64,000 nt of DNA from Zantedeschia hybrid cultivar (Eukaryota > Streptophyta > Magnoliopsida > Alismatales > Araceae), in contig JARZZO010000003.1 in NCBI GenBank assembly GCA_030544215.1, positions 46,854,045 to 46,918,044 on the forward strand, read 5' to 3'. A program made the position numbers and the translations under genes. The notes beneath the pieces are model-generated. The model was not told the origin of the DNA and ran no database searches. It was given only the letters and a program-made list of their open reading frames with translations. Below are positions 1 to 11,060 of the stretch, one piece after another; the first letter of the stretch is position 1; each line of letters begins with the position of its first letter.

Positions 1-1145
1 TGACGAGGAGGTCCCGGAGGGCGTCGGGAAGAGCATGAGGGGCAAGCAAGCCCTCACTGACTGGCGTGCCAAGTTCCCGGAGCAGTACGAGGACTGGCAC
101 CGCCGCGGCGTTCGGGTGGAGTCCCGTGCGGAGAGTAGCGAGGCCTACCTCTCGCAGTACCGGGCCCACTACGCCGATCAGCTTCGGCTCCTCCGACCAC
201 TTGATGTAAGTATACCTTTATGCGTCTTTCATTTTATTATTATCTTAATTTATATTTGTGAATGAATGTATGTATGTGTAATATGCAGAATGCGCGTGAT
301 GCGGTCATCATCGACCTCCAGGCCCGCCTACATGACGCGGAGGCCCAGTTAGAGCAGGTCCAGAAGGAACTATTTGATCTGGTATGTATGTATGAATATG
401 AATGGATGTTTTGATTAATTAATTGTTTTGGCGTGTAGCACTGACGGTTGTCTTTTGGTGCAGCGAGCCGTCTACACCCAGGCGGCTCCTCCTGCATACG
501 GAGCGTCATCATCCTCTTCCTCTGCTTATGATGCTGCCCTGGCTGACCTTCAGAGCCAGCTCGCCTCCACCATCCATCGAGCTTCTCTTGCGGAGGAGGA
601 CCGGACTGCTCGAGTAAGTTCCATCCTTTGACTTTTTCGAATTTTGATTCTGATTACTTGATTGCCTTGAACTAACAATGACTTCCCTTCAGGTTGCTGA
701 GCTTCAGGAAGCCCTTCAGAGGACGGAAGCGGAGCTGGAGCATTCTCGTGCGGCAGCTGCTCGTGCCAAGGCTAACGCTGCGCGGATCCGAGCTTTGGAG
801 GAGCAGGTGGCTCGTCTCTCCACCGGAGATCTTGCACGTCTCCAGGTTCGCCTGGAGGTTCTGACTGAGGAGAGAGACCGCGAGCGCCTTCGACTGGAGA
901 GTCTTCAGGGTCACTTGTCGGTAGCTGAGCACGAGCGCAAGATGGTGGAGAAGCGGTATCAGCGAGCCCGGCAGCGGGCCGCTGATCGTGGTTTGGTGAG
1001 CGCTTTTACTACCAGCGTCGCCATGTCGTCCGGCCAGGCAGGGCCGAGTGCGATGGGACCACCTCCCAGCCGAGGACCAGCACCGGATGCGCCCGACGAG
1101 GCTCAGAGTCAGCTCGATGAGGGCGGAGGGGAGAGCCAGCCTTGA
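1..1145 (+). CDS. 3' part of a spliced coiled-coil protein gene, antisense to Tat pol
   Basis: Four exons (1-205, 289-381, 464-613, 693-1145) join in one frame, giving about 299 residues that are open to the left edge. All three introns are 79-83 bp, phase 0 and GT..AG (donors GTAAG or GTATG, acceptors TGCAG, TGCAG and TTCAG). The first exon encodes a W- and R-rich stretch (DWRAKFPEQYEDW). Exons 2-4 encode Ala/Gln/Glu/Arg-rich heptads typical of a long coiled coil, ending in a Pro/Gly/Ser tail at the TGA of 1143-1145. Known Tat elements often carry an extra antisense ORF between pol and the 3' LTR, and some of these resemble plant mobile domain proteins; this would be its C-terminal end. That assignment is an inference. 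The frame is clean although gag-pol is decayed. It could instead be a host gene beside the element. Confidence 0.6.
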
Positions 1146-1489
1146 GGGCTCATGTATTTTCTTTTCTTTTGTGTATCATGTACAAAAATCTTTTGATGAT
1201 ATACATGAAACTTTTGGCCTCCAATCTCGCGTTCTTGTGTTTGCCTTGTGTCCTGCACATCACTTAACAAACATGTTAAGTATCTATTTAGGCTTAGCCC
1301 CTTGCCTTGACCAAATAAATGGTCGATCAATCTTTTCCTTAAATGAACAGTCAAGGGGCATAGCCTTTATTAACAAAGGTAATTGAACTATAAGCAAACT
1401 TAAGCAAAAATGCAACATACAAGCAGACAAATGCTCACTGAAAATAAAAGGAATGAGACATACCAAGTGCAATAAGCAAATGCTAATTG

Positions 1490-1715
1490 AAATTTTTTTT
1501 TTTTGTTTTAAAATATTCATTTTTTTTTTTGTTTTGAAATATATGCTCTTTTTTTTTGGGTTTTGGGATATATATTTTTTGGGTTTTTGAAATATGTATT
1601 TTTTTATTATTTTTGACATATGTATTTTTTTTAAATTTTTGACATATGTATTTTTTTTGGATTTTGACATATGTATTTTTTTTTTTTTTTGGCATATACA
1701 TTTTTTTTAATCTTT
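1490..1715. repeat. T-rich degenerate minisatellite
   Basis: About seven imperfect units of roughly 20-30 bp alternate a run of 6-15 T with a core close to GACATATGTA (variants GAAATATGTA, GGCATATACA, GGATATATAT). It lies about 350 bp after the stop codon of the left-edge gene, in the noncoding 3' region of the Tat element. ORFs across it on the minus strand encode only Lys/Asn/Ile repeats and are not genes. Confidence 0.75.
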
Positions 1716-2468
1716 TTGACTAAAAGATCAGCATGGTACCCAGATCAAAAGATCATATTCATTTATTAACTTAATTTCCAAATTGTTCTTTAACAATTTA
1801 ACTTAAACCCATCGTGTTTGGACTTGTGTTTCCATTCGTGATCCCATTTGATGATTTGACCCTTAGTCAATCTAAGTCATTCCTTAAGTTTGGAGTACGC
1901 CTCTTTAGAAGGAAAAGAAGAATAAGTTTAGAAAGCCCATGAGAAGGTTCTGGAGACCTAAAAAGATATTCCTTTCCTACCCTAGTATCCATTGGGGTTC
2001 GGTCATTTTCTTTCCGAGGTATTTATCGACCTTGCGTTCCCTTTTGTTTCATTTCATGGCCTTGATGTAACGTTTGTAGTGTGATGGCCTTTTGATTTGA
2101 CATTTGGATTTTGCCTTTTGCTTTTGCTTTTCTATTTTTTCTTCGGGACGGATCTCCCCCATTTTTTTATGACGGCCTCCTACTAAGATGGCGGGTATTC
2201 TTGGTAGTCTATTATAAGCCTCGTTCCGACATCATGGGCCGAGTGTAAAACAGAATTTTGTTTTAAAACGAATGATTTGTACTTTACACCTTTAGTCAAG
2301 CTTTCGATATTCCTTAGGACTTGGCATCTTTTGTTACTCACGAATCAAACATGTCAGTGTGTGTAGTAATGGGTTTGAAGTTAAATTATTCAGACTAATA
2401 AGGAAATTTGAGTTTATAAATTTTTTGATTCCACTGGTCTTTGTACCATGCTGCTCGACTCTCTAATC
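1716..2468 (-). other. Noncoding 3' region of the Tat element
   Basis: No gene is seen between the minisatellite and the pol stop codon. The sequence is AT-rich. At 2180-2207 a 9-bp stem (one wobble pair) encloses a 10-nt loop, so a hairpin can form. No polypurine tract next to a TG start is visible, which agrees with the 3' LTR lying outside the window. Confidence 0.5.
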
Positions 2469-5400
2469 CTAAGGGTAGTATTTCTTAAGATGTAAACCAT
2501 TCCAGGGATGAGTTGGCTCTTCTCCTTCTGCATTAACAAGACGATAAGCATTACCAGGAAAAGCGTGCGATACAACATAAGGTCCTTCCCAGTTGGGTTG
2601 GAGCTTAGAATGCGGACCACCAGGTTTTACAAAAATCCTTTTGACGACCATTTCACTGACTTTGAACTTATGTTCAATGACTCTCTTTTGATAAAAACGT
2701 GCTAATATATTTTGATAAACTTTTGCATGATTAGCGGCTGACAATCTTATCTCGTCTAAGAGTTCCAATTGAGCAAGGAGTGTTGAACGGTGTTCATCAA
2801 TGGAGAATTCCTTGTTCAATTGTACCCTTAATGATGGTATAAGGATTTCGTATGGAACTACCGCCTCCATTCCAAATGTTAAGGAATAAGGAGTTTGCCC
2901 AGTGGGCGTGCGGATTGAAGTTCGGTAGGCCCATAGAGCCTCAACCAATTTTTCTGGCCAGTCTGCGAATTTGTTAGATTTGCACGTCTTTTTGATGATT
3001 TTTATCAAAGTCTTCTTAGTTGCCTCTGCTTGGCCATTGCCTTGCGGATAATAAGGAGACGAATGATGCAATGCAATTCTATACCTGTTGCAGAGATCTT
3101 TCAATTCTTGTGACATGAACTGCGGTCTGTTGTCGGTGACGATGGTGCCTGGAATTCCAAATCGGGTGATGATGTTCTTCATGATGAACTTGCAGACGGT
3201 TGATGCTTTGACTTCCACGTACGCTTCGGCTTCTGCCCACTTGGTGAAGTATTCTGTTGCCGTGAGAATGAAAGATTTTTGCTTGATGCCGGAATCTGGA
3301 TTACCAAGGGGTCCAATGATGTCGAAAGCCCACATGGAGAAAGGCCATGGATAAGAAACAGGATGGAGTGAAGATGCAGGAGAATGAATTTTGTCGGCGT
3401 GAAGTTGGTACTTAACACACCTACGGACATATCCTACGCAGTCTTCTTCCATGGTTGGCCAATAGAATCTTTGTCTGAGGATCTTCTTTACTAGCATCTG
3501 TCCATTGACATGGCCACCACAAACTCCACTATGAGCACCTTCCATAACCTTCCAAAGCTCATCTTCGTCTAGACATCTCAGAAGAACTCCATCAAAACCT
3601 CTCTTGTACAGTGCTCCTCCAACTAGGGTGTATCGTTGAGCAACTCTCCTGATAGCTCTCTTCTCCTCAATTGTAGCTTCCTCAGGATATGATTGATCTT
3701 CACAATACTTAGCAATTTCATAATACCATGGCTTCTGTTCATCATCCATCTCTTCTAACAGCTCCATCAACATGATTTCTCTTTTTTCCACGATATCTCC
3801 GTCTCTGACTTTCTTCAGCAACTTCTCCTTAGTTCTAAGAAATGAAGGGTCTTTCACGGCGGGTGAGAGACGCCTATGAACTATGATTGATTCAGATTGC
3901 TTGCTGATTGGAAAATCAAGAGAAGATGCCAGTGAAGCTAGAGCGTCAGCTAAGATGTTTTGATTCCTAGGGACATGGACAAAGATCAATTTCGTGAAAA
4001 GCTTTGAATAAGCAGAAGTAAGTTCTTGATAAGGCTTGAGCTTGGGATCAAGAGTTCGATACTTGGTCAGCACTTGGCGAAGAATTAGTTGACTATCACC
4101 CACAATCCTGAGTTTAGTGGCACCATGGAAATGAGCAGCCTCGAGGCCAGCAAGGAGTGCCTCGTATTCAGCTATATTGTTGGTGACTGGAAAGTCGAGC
4201 TGAAAGGCTTGTGGAATGGTGACACCTTCAGGTGATAACAGAACGATACCGATCCCCTTTCCATGAGAATTCAGAGCTCCGTCAAAATGCAGAGTCCACA
4301 TATCATCTCTGATTTGATTTACGGACATCAGTTCCTCATCCGGAAACTCTAATCGCACTGGATCAAATCGAGGAAGGGGATGATGAGCGAGATGTTCCGC
4401 TATGGCATAGCCCTTGATCGCTTTCTGCTGAATGTAAATGATATCGAATTGAGATAGAAAGCTTTGCCATCGCGCTAACCTATCAGTAAGAACATATTTA
4501 TCCAAAAGAAATTTGATCGGATTCATCCTAGCAATGAGATGGACTTCATGGGCCAGAAAATAATGCTTCAATTTCTGAACAACCCAGACCAATGCTGCGC
4601 ATGTTTTCTCCATCGCCGTATATCTCTGTTCAGCGAGGTTGAGAAGTTTAGAGAGATAGTAGGCTGCCCTCTCTTTTCCTTCTTCATCCTCTTGTGCTAG
4701 GACAGCCCCCACTGCATCATCCAGGACAGAAATGTAAAATATCAATGGTTTGCCTAGAGATGGTGGTCTCAAAACAGGAGGACTTGCCAAATAGTTCTTT
4801 AATCCATCGAATGCCTCCTGACACTTATCGTCCCAATCGAATTTGACTCCCGGCTTGGTAAGCTCGTAGAACGGCTTACACCTTTGTGAGTGCTGGGAGA
4901 CAAAACGGCGAATAAATTGCAACCTCTCGATTAATCCTCTTAACTCCTTCAAGTTCTTGGGAGGTGGCATCTCTCTGATAGCCTTCGCCTTGTTGGGATC
5001 GATCTCAATTCCCCGTTTGCTAACGATGAATCCAAGTAATTTTCCTGAAGATACCCCGAATACACATTTCTTGGGGTTCATCTTTAACTGATACTTTCTC
5101 GATCTCTTTAATACTCTTGCCAAAACTTTGGCATGCTCAGCCTTTGTCTTAGATTTAACCAATAAATCATCCACATACACTTCCAGATCTATGTGCATCA
5201 TGTCATGAAATATTGCCATCATAGCCCTCTGATAAGTGGCTCCAGCATTCTTCAATCCAAATGGCATGACAACATAGCAGTATGTTCCCCAAGGTGTAGT
5301 GAATGACATTTTCTCTTGATCTTCTTCTGCTAACCTGATCTGGTTGTACCCTGAAAATCCGTCCATAAATGATAAGGTTTCATAGCCAGCAATATTATCA

Positions 5401-6363
5401 ATGAGTACGTCAATATGAGGCAATGGAAAATCATCTTTAGGACACGCCCGGTTCAGATCGCGGAAGTCAATGCAAATTCTGACCTTCCCGTCTTTCTTCA
5501 TGACTGGGACTATGTTGGCCACCCATTGTGGATAAAGGACAACTCTAATAAATTTGGCTTTATGTAATTTGTCGACCTCTTCCTTCATCTTTAGAGCCAT
5601 TTGTGGGTGGAATCGCCTTAATTTCTGCTTGACTGGACTAGCTCCATCCTTTAATGTCAACCTGTGTTCAACTAAAGACGAGTCTAACCCCGGCATATCT
5701 TCATAACTCCAGGCGAAAGTGTCCTTATAGTCCTTAAGTACTTGTACCATTGCCTTCTCATCCTCTGTAGAAAGATTTTTGCTGACGAGGACAACCTTAG
5801 GTTTGTCTTCAGTCCCTAAATTGATTTCTTTGGTGGACTCTTCTACAGCAGCTGAGGGTTCATCGAATCTCTTCACTCCACTGGCATATGCCTCAGCCAC
5901 GTCCTCGTCATCTTCCTCATCTTCAATAATGGGGTCTTTTTCATGTACTAACTCATACACCCCATACTCATCATTGACTGACTCATCGTCCATACAATCT
6001 TTTGGCATCTGAATTAGATTTTCTAAAAATTGAGGGATTAAACAGCAAGAAAAGCATCTATCAGCTAAGTCCTGGAGGTATCTATCTGGAATTCGCCTAC
6101 CCTTAGACTTCCTAGACTTCCTAACTTGACTAACCTGCCTAGAACTAGACTGCCTAACTTCACTATTATAACCTAATGAAGACGAAGCAGGATGGAAATC
6201 CTGGGATACAAGTGGAAATATAGGAGAATCCTCCGGAGGGGGGGGGGGGCAGAGTAGATCTAGGAGAGAATCTTGGCCGAAAGACCCGCGCAATGGGGTG
6301 TGATCGGACAAGTAAGCGGTTTCCTCAATGAGGATCTGGAAAGAATTTGTTGCCAAATTGGCA
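2469..6363 (-). pseudogene. pol: Tat pol: reverse transcriptase, RNase H, archaeal-type RNase H, integrase
   Basis: An uninterrupted frame of about 1,295 residues. RT lies at about residues 265-460, with the motif FMDGFSGYNQ and the catalytic YVDD near 394-397. RNase H covers about 535-660 and is typically degenerate. A second RNase H covers about 686-815, with HFDGA, AEYEALL, GDSQL and ADALASL supplying the D-E-D-D set. The integrase zinc region is at about 940-985; its second Cys is replaced (CVKYQ), which should weaken zinc binding. The integrase core follows, with its D, D and E residues present. The frame ends in LHLKKYYP without a chromodomain. It is out of frame with the upstream protease/G-patch frame at an A9 run (plus-strand T9 at 6364-6372), where a one-base slippage is the simplest break. 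Confidence 0.9.
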
Positions 6364-6364
6364 T

Positions 6365-7528
6365 TTTTTTTTGGACAGTGGAGGAGTTAAGCATAAAACA
6401 GGAATGAATACAAATAGAAGGAGAATTAGATGGAGGAAGTGGCACCAGGGCCAAAGGGTTAGGGGGATCATACAGCAGTATGTCCCAGATCAAATCATGC
6501 ATCCTCTCTAGATCGAGAGGAGGTGGTGGAATGAGGTCCCGAGGGGACAGAGTAATCATAACGGGCGGAGCCCGTGGAATATCTTCAATAATGACCCGCG
6601 ACCAAGTCGGGGTCAAGAGCAATGTACGAAACAAAGTATGGAGCATGAAAACACGAGAAGGATATGTCCCCCTCCAGAGCAGATATGTGGTGTAGCCAGC
6701 TTCATAGGGGTCATCTGGCTCCCCTTCATCGGTCTCTTCCGACAGCAATATCCGCTTGTCAAAGATAGCACCAGGACTTTCGATTAGCTCATCAATCTGC
6801 GGCGGCCACTTGGGTTCTGCAGGATCTAGAAACAGTCTGTTCAGTGCAATGTAGAGGTCTCTCAGATCGAACCACCTGTACCATTCACATTCAGGATCAT
6901 GGAATTTTCTCCTCTTTATAGGCCGCAGAGCCTCCAAGGAATGGTACGTGAGTAGTTCCGAGCAATGCCTGGCCAGGTCTCTCCTATATATATCATGGAG
7001 GTCAAAACACGAAGTAATGACCACAGTGTTGTCATGGCTGACTATGGGCCCCTTTACAAAATGTGTATACAAGGTCCATGTTAGGGGATCCCGGCCTTCC
7101 TTGGGCGGTGTAGACATTGTCTCCCATACTCTCTGGCCATCTTCATTCTCTGCTTGCTGAACAATGTCTTGTTTCAATTTTCTTGGCCTATAGCCCAGGC
7201 CGCTTCCAGGTGTTCCTCGGTGATCTTTGACAGGAGTAGTCCTGCCTTGTAATTGTGTGCCCAGACCTCTCCCAGGCTGATAACCGCTCTTCATCATAAT
7301 TCTCCATCCTGGGGTACTCATGCACTTCCCCTTTTTTATGGCATTTAACGGGTAAGGAGAAATAATGGCAGTTTTCAGAGGATCAGCCACTGGATGGTAA
7401 ACCTGTAATACCGACAGAAAAGGTTGTTGGCCAGGTAAAGAAGCAGCTTTGATATTCAAAGTATGAGCAGCAGCAAGGATCGGCATGCTCGTAACCTTAA
7501 TGATTCGTCCTTTAAAGGGAAATTTGAG
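6365..7528 (-). pseudogene. Tat G-patch segment of gag-pro
   Basis: This is the same frame as the protease upstream, separated from it only by a TGA at 7529-7531. A glycine-rich G-patch motif (SGYQPGRGLGTQLQGR, then SGLGYRPRK) lies about 80 residues into this segment. Retroviral-type G-patch domains beside the protease are known in plant Tat/Ogre-like polyproteins and may bind RNA. The following 280 residues are Pro/Leu/Asp-rich with no recognised domain. The frame runs a further 100 bp (to 6260) past the pol frame start, as expected from a frameshift in the A9 run at 6364-6372. Confidence 0.75.
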
Positions 7529-8412
7529 TCATTGGTGGTTCGTGGAGGGAATCGCCTCGAGAGTTTTTATATAAGGACGACCCAAGATGGCATTCAAAGA
7601 AGGGTCGATTTTCAGAATGTGAAATTCGACCACAACATGACTTACAGGGCCTAGCTCTACCTTCAAATAAACCATTCCCAGAGGGGAATGGGTGGAGTTG
7701 TCATATGCTGTCACAGAGATGGGGCTAGGCAGCCACTTTTCCTTGGGCACACCGCACAGCTCCAGGGTCTTCGGAGGTAAGACATTGATTGAAGCCCCTG
7801 TGTCAACCAGGCATGCATCTACGGCCTTCTTGCAGATGTTGACCGTGATGCTCAGAGCCATGCTTCTGGCTGCCGGCGGTGCTAGTTCCGATGTATGAAA
7901 TGTAATAGAGTGCTGATCCCCCTGAGGAACTAATAGTGCTGCAATCTTTTCCACCGGCACGTCCTCGTTGACCATCACCTTCTGCAAATATTCCATCAGA
8001 GCTTCTTGGTGACTCTTCGATCTTTTGATCAGTTCAAGTACGGAGATCCGTGCCGGTGTTCGATCCAGATGTTTCAACAAATCATACTGAGTGCCTGGTG
8101 CACTCTCTTCATTGTGTGCTTCCTCTGACGGCTGTGATGGGCCGTCTCTAACTGTTGACTGAGGAAAGACTTTGTTGAAAATTCTTCCACTCCGGAGCGC
8201 ATGTTCCTCAACTATGGAAGATTCGGGTGACACTTTGAGTATCGCAGAGTTGGGTGGTGTAGGTGATGTGAGGTGTTAGTATGTAGGTGATGGCGTGGGG
8301 TTAGGTGGTGGTGGCGTGGTGCGGATTAAAGGTCTAGATGGTTGGATGGTGGATGGGTAAGTGATTGGTGTGGACGAAGTGGGGAATGGTACGCGTAATA
8401 GCGGTCTGGATG
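7529..8412 (-). pseudogene. Tat aspartic protease and proline-rich linker
   Basis: The retropepsin motif DTGAS sits in the context CLVDTGASINVLP, followed by the second conserved motif AILGRPYI. This is an Asp protease that would cleave the element's own polyprotein. The segment upstream (8276-8412) is a Pro/Thr-rich linker in the same frame, cut from gag by the nested gypsy at 8413. Two in-frame stops break it: TAA at 8276-8278 and TGA at 7529-7531. The start of the protease part is not defined because it belongs to a longer polyprotein. Confidence 0.85.
8408..8412. repeat. Target site duplication GGATG, left copy
   Basis: GGATG immediately precedes the TGTAACGACC terminus of the nested gypsy. 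The same five bases follow its other end at 18267-18271. This fixes the insertion point exactly. Confidence 0.95.
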
Positions 8413-10971
8413 TGTAACGACCCGCCACCCTATAATCGGGGATCCGATTACTAAATGGGTACCGAATCATTAACTTGTAACCAAACCAGGATCCGAGTAA
8501 GTCTGGGAAATAAATAATCAACTAAGCTAAACATTCGCATCGCATTGAATTGAAGGGAAAAATGCAGAAATTAAAAGTTATTACAATGCGACTCGATACC
8601 GCAAATAATTACATACTCCAACAGAAAAGAAATGATTATACATACAGGCCAGGAATAAAGATAACAACTACATCGGGGCATACCCCGGAACAACAGTCGA
8701 CGACGCTCAGCACTCAGCCGCACAACCCTCGCTAGGTCTGCCTGGAGTCCTCATCTGAAAGCCGCAGGGGTGAGTCTCAACGAAAAGACTCAGTAGGGAT
8801 CCTTCGATCCCCACTGCCCACACACACACACCCACAAGTGTAAAGTACAGCAGGGATATAATAACCATGAAGAGACAGTGATTTCCATGCCTACATCTCA
8901 ATACGAATCACATGCATTCAAAGTATAACTAACATGCATAATTCCAATCTATCAGGAAACTCGTAATTCGACGTATCCTTAAAACACGTCAACTTCTCAA
9001 CGAGAGTGGGGAAAACAACGACCCGCTGAGACCAAACAGTAACCCCTCGGATAGCACGCGGGCCACCTCGGCGGTCACTCCTTCCCTCAGCAAACACCGG
9101 CCCGCTGAGACCAAACAGTAACCCCTCGGATAGCACGCTGGCTACTCCGGCCCAACTGGCTAAGGTGGTTACTCCTTCCCCCAGCACGAGTGACACTCCA
9201 AAGGTACCTCTCCGACACCGGTACAAGCTAGCTAACCCCGGGGTTCACCAGGTGACCCTCTCTACTAGGCGTCACCCCGCCACTGCTCCCGTCAGCGTTG
9301 TGTCCCTCCGCACCGACACAGGGTGTAGAACGCTACAACTGTCACTCTAGGTCCACCGAAACAGAAAACACGGCACGGTGCGATCCGGTCACGGAAGAAG
9401 TCCACGGTCGCACGACACACAACGCAGTGCCATCCGGTCACGAAGAGTTCATCATATCGAGTATACTAATTGTATGCATTAACCGACTATCTAGCAGTGT
9501 AAACATATTTTACTGGCATGGATTAGTGTAGTTCTGTCCTGAATCGCGTCGCCCGAGGCCGACGCCATTCAAGCACCCTAAACTGGTTCATGAAAATACC
9601 GGCCTCAGAATCTGGCCTAAAAGGCGTCGACACCAGTGGTCGCCTTTTAAAAGGCGTCAACATCCTCAGACGCCGTTCACACCGAAAATCCAGGAATTCT
9701 AGAAAACATTAATCGAGGGATTTCTGCCTAAAAAGGCGTCATGGTGGCTCGACGCTATTCCAAAACGCGTCGCCCGCCCATGACGTCTTTCAGTCCCAGA
9801 ATCCTTGAACTGAGTCCCTCAGTCGGGGTGATTTCCTGCCTAAATGGCGTCATGATGGCCCAACGTCCTTCTGAAAGGCGTCGTCCATCCATGACGTCAT
9901 TTAGCGCCAGAGTCCCTGACTCTTGAAACCTCGAACAGGGGGATTTCTGTCTAAAAGGCGTCGTACTGCCCTGACGTCCTTCTGAAAGGCGTCGACCAGG
10001 CACGACGCCGTTTAGCGCCAGAAATCTGGTTCCCTGGTTCGATCCGAGGGTTTCTCCCGTAACCCCCAAATACCCCGAAAAAGCCCCAAAAACAGAGGGG
10101 AAAGAGGGTAACCAAAGTATCAAGAATTCACATCCACAGAAACTCCCATTCCCATCAAGGAAAAACCCCCTAACATGCTCATTCTACCCCAAAACCATCG
10201 ATCCATAGCATGCTTTAAACGGGGAAAAACATGGTTTAGAACACAACACTGTGGGAACCGTCACCCTACCGGTTCTTGAACTTCTCCAAACTCCGTGCCT
10301 CCGTCCCGCCGCACCGCAGACCGCCGCCGGTACCCTCGAGGACGCCGCCACTCCGCCGGGACGTCGGCCACCGTCCGGAGAATGGAACGCCGCGAAGGAA
10401 GTGGTGGTGGTAGAGGTGAGAGGTAGGGAAGTGTTGGAGTGGAGGGAAGGATGAAGTAGTGGGAGGAAAAGAGGGAGGAGGAAGGGTCGATGCCGGAGTC
10501 GCCGGAAGGAAGGAGAGAAAGAGAGAAGGAGGAGAAAATGAGAGAAAGAAGGAGGGCTCGCGGGGTTAACCAGAGATTGGCTGAAACGCGTCGAGATGTA
10601 CGGACGCCTATCAGTCGATGTGACGGCTGCTCTGACAACACCCTGCAACGCTCTGACAGAGGTCTGAAACGCGTCTTCCATGAAAGACGCCGTTCAGTCG
10701 ACAAGACTGGCGCCGTACTCTGACAACCCAGAGTCGCAGTCTGAAAGGCGTCGTACCTCACAGACGCCGTTCAGACGACATGTCAGGGCCGTACTCTCGC
10801 GGCCCAAAGCCAGCCCACGTGGCACAGGCTAAAACGCGTCTGCATAGCTGGACGCCGTTTAAACCGCGTCGAGCGGGCTCGACGCGAATCAATACAGAGT
10901 CTCAGCCCCACTGGAGCCTGAACTACAGGGTCCAACCCCGAAAACCGGATCCGAAAGCCTCAGTCCTTACA
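8413..10971 (-). repeat. 3' LTR of the nested gypsy
   Basis: On the minus strand it begins TGTAAGGACTGAG and ends GGTCGTTACA. It matches 15711-18266 along its whole length. It holds 14 GCGTC-N10-GACGC units in two clusters (9546-10008 and 10588-10885), a purine-rich stretch (10385-10560; CT-rich in the sense strand) and a GC-rich block (10269-10400) shared with other LTRs in this window. Open frames in it are products of composition. Confidence 0.95.
9546..10885. repeat. Array of GCGTC-N10-GACGC palindromic units (14)
   Basis: GCGTC starts at 9546, 9624, 9654, 9736, 9767, 9847, 9878, 9958, 9989, 10588, 10671, 10748, 10836 and 10866. In every case a GACGC (or one-base variant GACGT, GTCGC, AACGT) begins exactly 15 bases later. 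Outer arms are usually TNAAAN on the left and NNTTTNA on the right, so the palindrome is about 32 bp. The 10-bp core differs between units. Confidence 0.9.
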
Positions 10972-10984
10972 TTCTCCCCCCCTT
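10972..10984 (-). promoter_or_regulatory. Polypurine tract of the nested gypsy
   Basis: On the minus strand this reads AAGGGGGGAGAA directly before the TGTAAGG start of the 3' LTR. It is the expected primer for plus-strand DNA synthesis. The same motif stands before the 3' LTR of the related gag-only element at 42405-42417. Confidence 0.9.
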
Positions 10985-11060
10985 AAAAGAATTTCGTCCC
11001 CGAAATTGCCTGTTAGAATTAACCAGGACAAAACATAGATATACAAGTTCACAGGATAAC

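Noticed and set aside
1284..1701. Lys/Ile-rich repeat proteins on the minus strand
   Set aside because: Translation of the T-rich minisatellite.
9546..10008. CRISPR-like array of short repeats and variable cores
   Set aside because: The 10-bp cores are too short, unit-to-unit distances vary, and the context is a eukaryotic LTR with no cas genes.
10184..10681. 165-residue ORF in the gypsy LTR as a real gene
   Set aside because: No convincing ATG context, and it spans U3 arrays and CT-rich sequence; only the GC-rich block part is conserved, so it is reported as a finding instead.
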